Assembly (NCBI RefSeq): GCF_024713945.1
Contig: NC_134685.1
Coordinates: forward strand, 2,537,001-2,601,000
DNA: 64,000 bases
Direction: 5' to 3'
From: Dermatophagoides farinae
Lineage: Eukaryota > Arthropoda > Arachnida > Sarcoptiformes > Pyroglyphidae
The notes under the pieces are model-generated. The model saw nothing but the letters and a program-made list of their open reading frames with translations. It was not told where the DNA came from and made no database searches. Below, piece after piece: positions 59,771 through 64,000 of the stretch (positions are counted from its first letter, which is position 1; each line of letters begins with the position of its first letter). Made by a program: the position numbers and the translations under genes.

Positions 59771-62700
59771 TCAATCATCAAATTCGGATTTTATAAGCAA
59801 TTTTTTAGATTTTCTCACCTTTTTTGTGGCTGGTGGTGTTACAGACTCTTCAACATCGGAATTAATTTCTTTTTTAATGGAAATGGAACTTCCAGTTTTA
59901 TCACCATTATTATCTTCATCATCATTACTGACATCAGGTTTAGATCGTTTTCGATTTTTGTTGGATTTATCTTTCCGGGCTGTACTGAATAGATTTGGTG
60001 AAAACATCGAAGGTGATAAGAATGATGATGATTGCCTATTATCGACATTCGAGAAGCGATCAAACAATGATCGTGATGTTGATGGTTGGCCAAGGAATGA
60101 TGTCGATGTATGATGACGTTGTAACGATGTACTTAAACGTAGATCCGGTTTGATCATTTCGGAAACCATTTTCGGTTTGAGTCGTGTTTCAAACAAACCA
60201 GTACCGACCACTGTTGGACGTCCTATTACTAATCGTGATGATGGTGATTGTAAATCATCTTTTAAGCCTGTATGTAAATTGATTAAAAAATTGTAAAAAA
60301 TCATCATATGATTAATAATACAAACCTAAAAGTAGAGAATTTTTAAGAAAATTTGTAGTCGTTTCAAATGTCATTGCTTGAAGCGGTGAAATTCCATCCA
60401 TTGCTCCACGATTCATACCCTTAATGGTACCGGTAAATGTCATATGATCGGCAATCAACGATAAATGTCTACCATCTACCGATATACCATATACGGCGAA
60501 AACATTTTTAATTTCACGTATAAGAGCAGCACGTGCTGCTTCAATTCCATATGTACGTGCAACAGCATGCATATCATTCGTATAGATTCGACGTAAATCA
60601 AGGAAACGTTCAAATTCCACTACTTGTGGTACGGACACACCTTCGGTTTTGATCAATTTACAAAACGATTGACCTTTCTGTGCTGCATCATTATCTTTGA
60701 CCAAAAATGCTCGATCAATACGGCCGACACGATGTATGAAAGCTCGGAATGCTTCCTCTTCAACAATGGTTCGTAGATCTAATTTAGCCGATATTAGTGG
60801 AAATTTCAATTGAAATTCACACCAAAGTTCACGACTAGTATCGAATGAATAATCCATTATACAACCGGGTGATTTGTTCAGTACACGTTTTTTTCGTTCT
60901 TCAGCCATTGCTTCAAGATTTTTTTGTTTTTCAGCTAATCTATGTTCACGTAATGATACATTTTTTTCAGCTGTAACATCATCATCATCATCAATTTGTT
61001 CAGATTTAATTATCGGATTATGTACAAGATTATAAAGAATATCGGCATATTGATTATCATTATCATTAAATAATTGTGATTTATGCTCATCATCATTAAT
61101 ATCATCAATATCATCATCTTGATCTTCAATTTCTTCTTGATCAGGTTCTTCATATTCTTGTTCTTGATTTAAACGTGAACGTTGTCTCATTGCTACAGTA
61201 TCACCTTCACCTTCATCAACATCATAATCATCAAAATCTTCATCTTCATCATCATTATCATCATCAAGTAATGGTTTCTTTTTCTTCGAATCATCATTAT
61301 CATTATTATTACCATCGTCACTACCACCATTTTCATCATTTTCTTGTTGCATCATTTCTTCTTCATCACCATCAATGATTGTTTTCTTTTTCATCTGGCC
61401 TATTGATGATCGCAAACGTGTATTTTTCGTATCAAATAATCCACTAGATTGTGTCAATAAACGTAATCGACGATTTAAAGCGTCAATAAAATGTCGAATA
61501 AATGTCGTTTCAACATAATGTAAAATTTTCGATGGTGTTGTAAAATATCGTCGTTTATAATAGGATTTCGGTAAGAATCCAAAACGGATAGTATAAATAC
61601 GTGATCGATCACCGAAAGAATTTGATGAACCAATTTCAATATGTTCATTAATATCCACAAATTCAAGTACATCTTTCAATCGTACAGCATTCAAACGTAA
61701 ACGTACATTTTCTGCTTCTTCTTCAATATTCACATTGGCATCAATATCCGTACGAAACGGTATATCCATACTTGGTGTAGAAATATTACTGGATGCCGTA
61801 ACCAATAATTCACGAAGACGTGGAACACCCAAAGTTACGTTCATTTCACCACGACCAGCAAAATGAAATGTATTCAATGTCATCTGGGTGGATGGTTCAC
61901 CAATCGATTGTGCTGCTAACAGGCCTACAGCTTCACCTGGTGAACATAATGATCGCATATAACAAACATTGACTGTTTGACGGAATTCATTAACAACATT
62001 TTTTGATTGATTTTTTAAATCAGTATAAACATAATCATTAACAATTTTATCCAACATTTCACTTGTAGCACCAAGATTTAAATCTGGTCTATATTCTGGT
62101 ATCAATGGATCAATTGGTTTCATTATAGTCTTTATCGATAACAGTCGTTGTTTGTCATCTTGATCATACCACATTTTTTTCAATTCATCTTTTGTAATGG
62201 ATGAATTATTTTGACATTTTTCTTGTTCAAACATTAAAAATGGTGATAATGATGATGATATTTTTGTCGATTTTGTATTTGATTTTTGAAATTTTCTTAC
62301 ACGTTGAATTTGTTTCATCAAATTTGGATTACGAATCAATGTTAATTTTTTTATTTCCTCTTTACTTGCTTTCAATGCTTCACGATTATTCAATATAGTT
62401 GGAAAAAATGGCTTTTTCAATGATTGTGATTTAAGAATATCCAAACCATCTTCACCATAAAGCCATTGTATGACTGATCCTTCAGAATCACGTACAGTAA
62501 GATCATAATTGACAATCAATCCTTCCAGATGTTTAATAAGACAACGTTGAAGATAACCAGATCGAGAAGTTTTTACAGCCGTATCAATCAAACCTTCACG
62601 ACCAGCCATACAATGGAAAAAAAATTCTTGTGGTCGAATACCAGAAAGAAAACGTCCGGTAACAAAACCACCAGCACGTGGTTGTGTTTCATATGGCCGA

Positions 62701-64000
62701 AATGATGGCAAAGTACGGCCAGACATCATCAACGGTATTCGGCGACCTTCCAATTCAATTTGGCCAAGTAAACAGGAAATCTGGATAGCATTCACTGAAC
62801 CACCTTTAGCACCAGTTTGAATCATCATTTGTAGATTATTGGCTGGAAAACTTTTCACCAATCCTTTAGGCATACAAATCTGTGTAATCTGATTATTGAG
62901 TGAATCTGTTTGTGATTTATAAGCAGCATCCAATTGTTTCATCATAAAATCATTATCACGTGCTGTATGTGCTTCACGAAATTTTGACATGACCATATTA
63001 TCATCACTATCGAATGGTATTTGAAAAGCTTCACCAATAGCATTCATACCTAAAGATTTTGATGTACGAATTATTTTTTTCCGTTTGGAATCCGGTTTCG
63101 ATTTGACCAATATATCGTGTATGCCTAATGTAAATCCATGATATGATTGAAGATAATTGGTACAAAGACGTGCAATAGCCGTCAACAGACGTGAATGGAT
63201 ATCACCACCATACAATTCATAACAGACATGAATTAGACCATTTTTATTTGCACCAAAGCTTACTTTATCCATGATACCGCATAATAATTCACCATGATGA
63301 AAGATTACTTGACTTTCGCACATATCTTTTTCACCTAATGGACCACCAACAGTCCATGGTCTTGGTTTTTCTGAAATCAATAATTTAGTCGAAACTTTAC
63401 ATTCAATTTGAAATGTTGGTAATGGTTTATTCGCCGGTATAATGTTCAACAATAATGTCGAAATGATTTGTTTTCCTGACCATAGACATTCTGGTTTCAG
63501 GATGGTTGGTGGAAGAAATTTGATTGATTTATTCGTTAAAAATGATAATGCACCATATATAAGTTCTTGATAATCTTTTTTATTGAAAAATCTACCACGT
63601 GTTGACAATAATACGCCAGCAACGATATGATCTTGTATAAGACCGGATAACGGTGATCCATCTTTTGGTACAAGAAATTGATAATTAACCGATGCAATAT
63701 TATAGGCTTCAGAACGTGCCAATTCGGATTGTGGAAAATGTGCATTCATTTCATCGCCATCAAAATCAGCGTTATAACATTTACAATTAGCATAATGTAG
63801 CCGTAATGTTTTTTCTTTGGGCAATACATGTGCACGATGTGCCATTATCGATGGTTTATGCAATGTTGGTTGACGATTAAGAAGAAGAACATCACCCGAT
63901 ATTAGATGACGATTAACAATTTTAACACCTTGCATTGCTTGATTATGATGAAATGATGATGGTTGTAATGTGGCAGCTATTGAACGACGTTGATTTATAT
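59771..64000 (-). CDS. POLR1A: RNA polymerase I largest subunit, C-terminal part
   Basis: Catalytic subunit RPA1/RPA190, which transcribes ribosomal RNA genes in the nucleolus. Two exons are visible: 64000-60326 (open to the edge) and 60267-59771 (TGA), giving about 1,389 residues of the C-terminal side. The active-site loop NADFDGDEMN is encoded near 63743-63773, preceded by LLNRQPTLHKPSIMAHRA. Pol I-type neighbours include HFPQSELARSEAY and LVPKDGSPLSGLIQDH. The bridge-helix and trigger-loop zone appears as RPQEFFFHCMAGREGLIDTA and GLLAAQSIGEPSTQMTLNTF. A long D/E/N-rich insert at about 61000-61400 matches the variable acidic jaw insert. After the usual end (RLVIGRPTVVGTGLFE) the protein continues about 130 residues with basic patches RKRSKP and KKVRKSKK. 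The N-terminal clamp lies outside the window. Confidence 0.96.

Noticed and set aside
1-64000. tRNA and rRNA genes
   Set aside because: I looked for B-box-like GGTTCGAATCC on both strands and for conserved rRNA blocks and found no convincing candidate; a tRNAscan-SE or Infernal run would settle this.

Overview
The window reads as nuclear DNA of an arthropod, most likely a mite (possibly an astigmatid such as a dust or itch mite). The reasons are a very AT-rich background crowded with CAT/ATG, CAA/GTT, CA/TG and A/T simple repeats, compact genes with short GT-AG introns (about 50-120 bp), proteins full of N, Q, H and S runs, and a gene set that includes a Kekkon-type LRR-Ig receptor, a nose-resistant-to-fluoxetine acyltransferase and a gustatory-receptor-like protein. 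The species assignment is inference. No bacterial, viral or CRISPR features were seen. All exon borders were read by eye from splice consensus and frame continuity.

Layout. 1-5999 (-): 5' part of a BED zinc-finger, hAT-transposase-derived protein (ZBED/DREF-like) with a 3.3 kb first intron, cut by the left edge. 6000-14511: non-coding, repeat-rich. 14512-16861 (+): a clathrin heavy-chain-like protein that keeps only the N-terminal beta-propeller and the start of the linker. 17054-19364 (-): SSRP1, the HMG-box subunit of FACT. 19726-20160 (+): TRAPPC2/sedlin. 20442-21435 and 21607-22173 (+): a tandem pair of chromo-shadow-domain proteins; the first joins a Brinker-type helix-turn-helix to an HP1-type chromo shadow domain. 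22232-23486 (-): a short Est1/SMG7-like protein. 23713-24567 (+): MND1. 24568-40932: a 16 kb stretch with no gene I can support. 40933-43877 (+): Kekkon-like LRR-Ig receptor. 45423-46861 (+): gustatory-receptor-like 7TM protein. 48818-51761 (+): NRF-6-like acyltransferase-3 membrane protein in nine exons. 51993-52642 (+): small membrane protein of unknown family. 52704-53264 (-): small secreted protein that looks like a peptide-hormone precursor, with a parathyroid-hormone-like motif. 55663-59517 (+): R3H/SUZ RNA-binding protein of the Encore/R3HDM family. 59771-64000 (-): C-terminal part of RNA polymerase I largest subunit, cut by the right edge.

How the genes relate. The block from 14.5 to 24.6 kb is compact housekeeping and chromatin territory. 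SSRP1/TRAPPC2 and Est1-like/MND1 are head-to-head pairs with promoter gaps of 361 and 226 bp, and several pairs converge with 3' gaps of 58-253 bp. The receptor genes (Kekkon-like, gustatory-like) sit in long repeat-rich non-coding DNA. The strongest candidates for something undescribed are the Brinker-HTH/chromo-shadow fusion with its tandem relative, the clathrin propeller-only protein and the PTH-like precursor. Repeated TATCGATA elements (the Drosophila DRE sequence) also occur in clusters in the non-coding DNA, in the same window as a ZBED/DREF-like gene.
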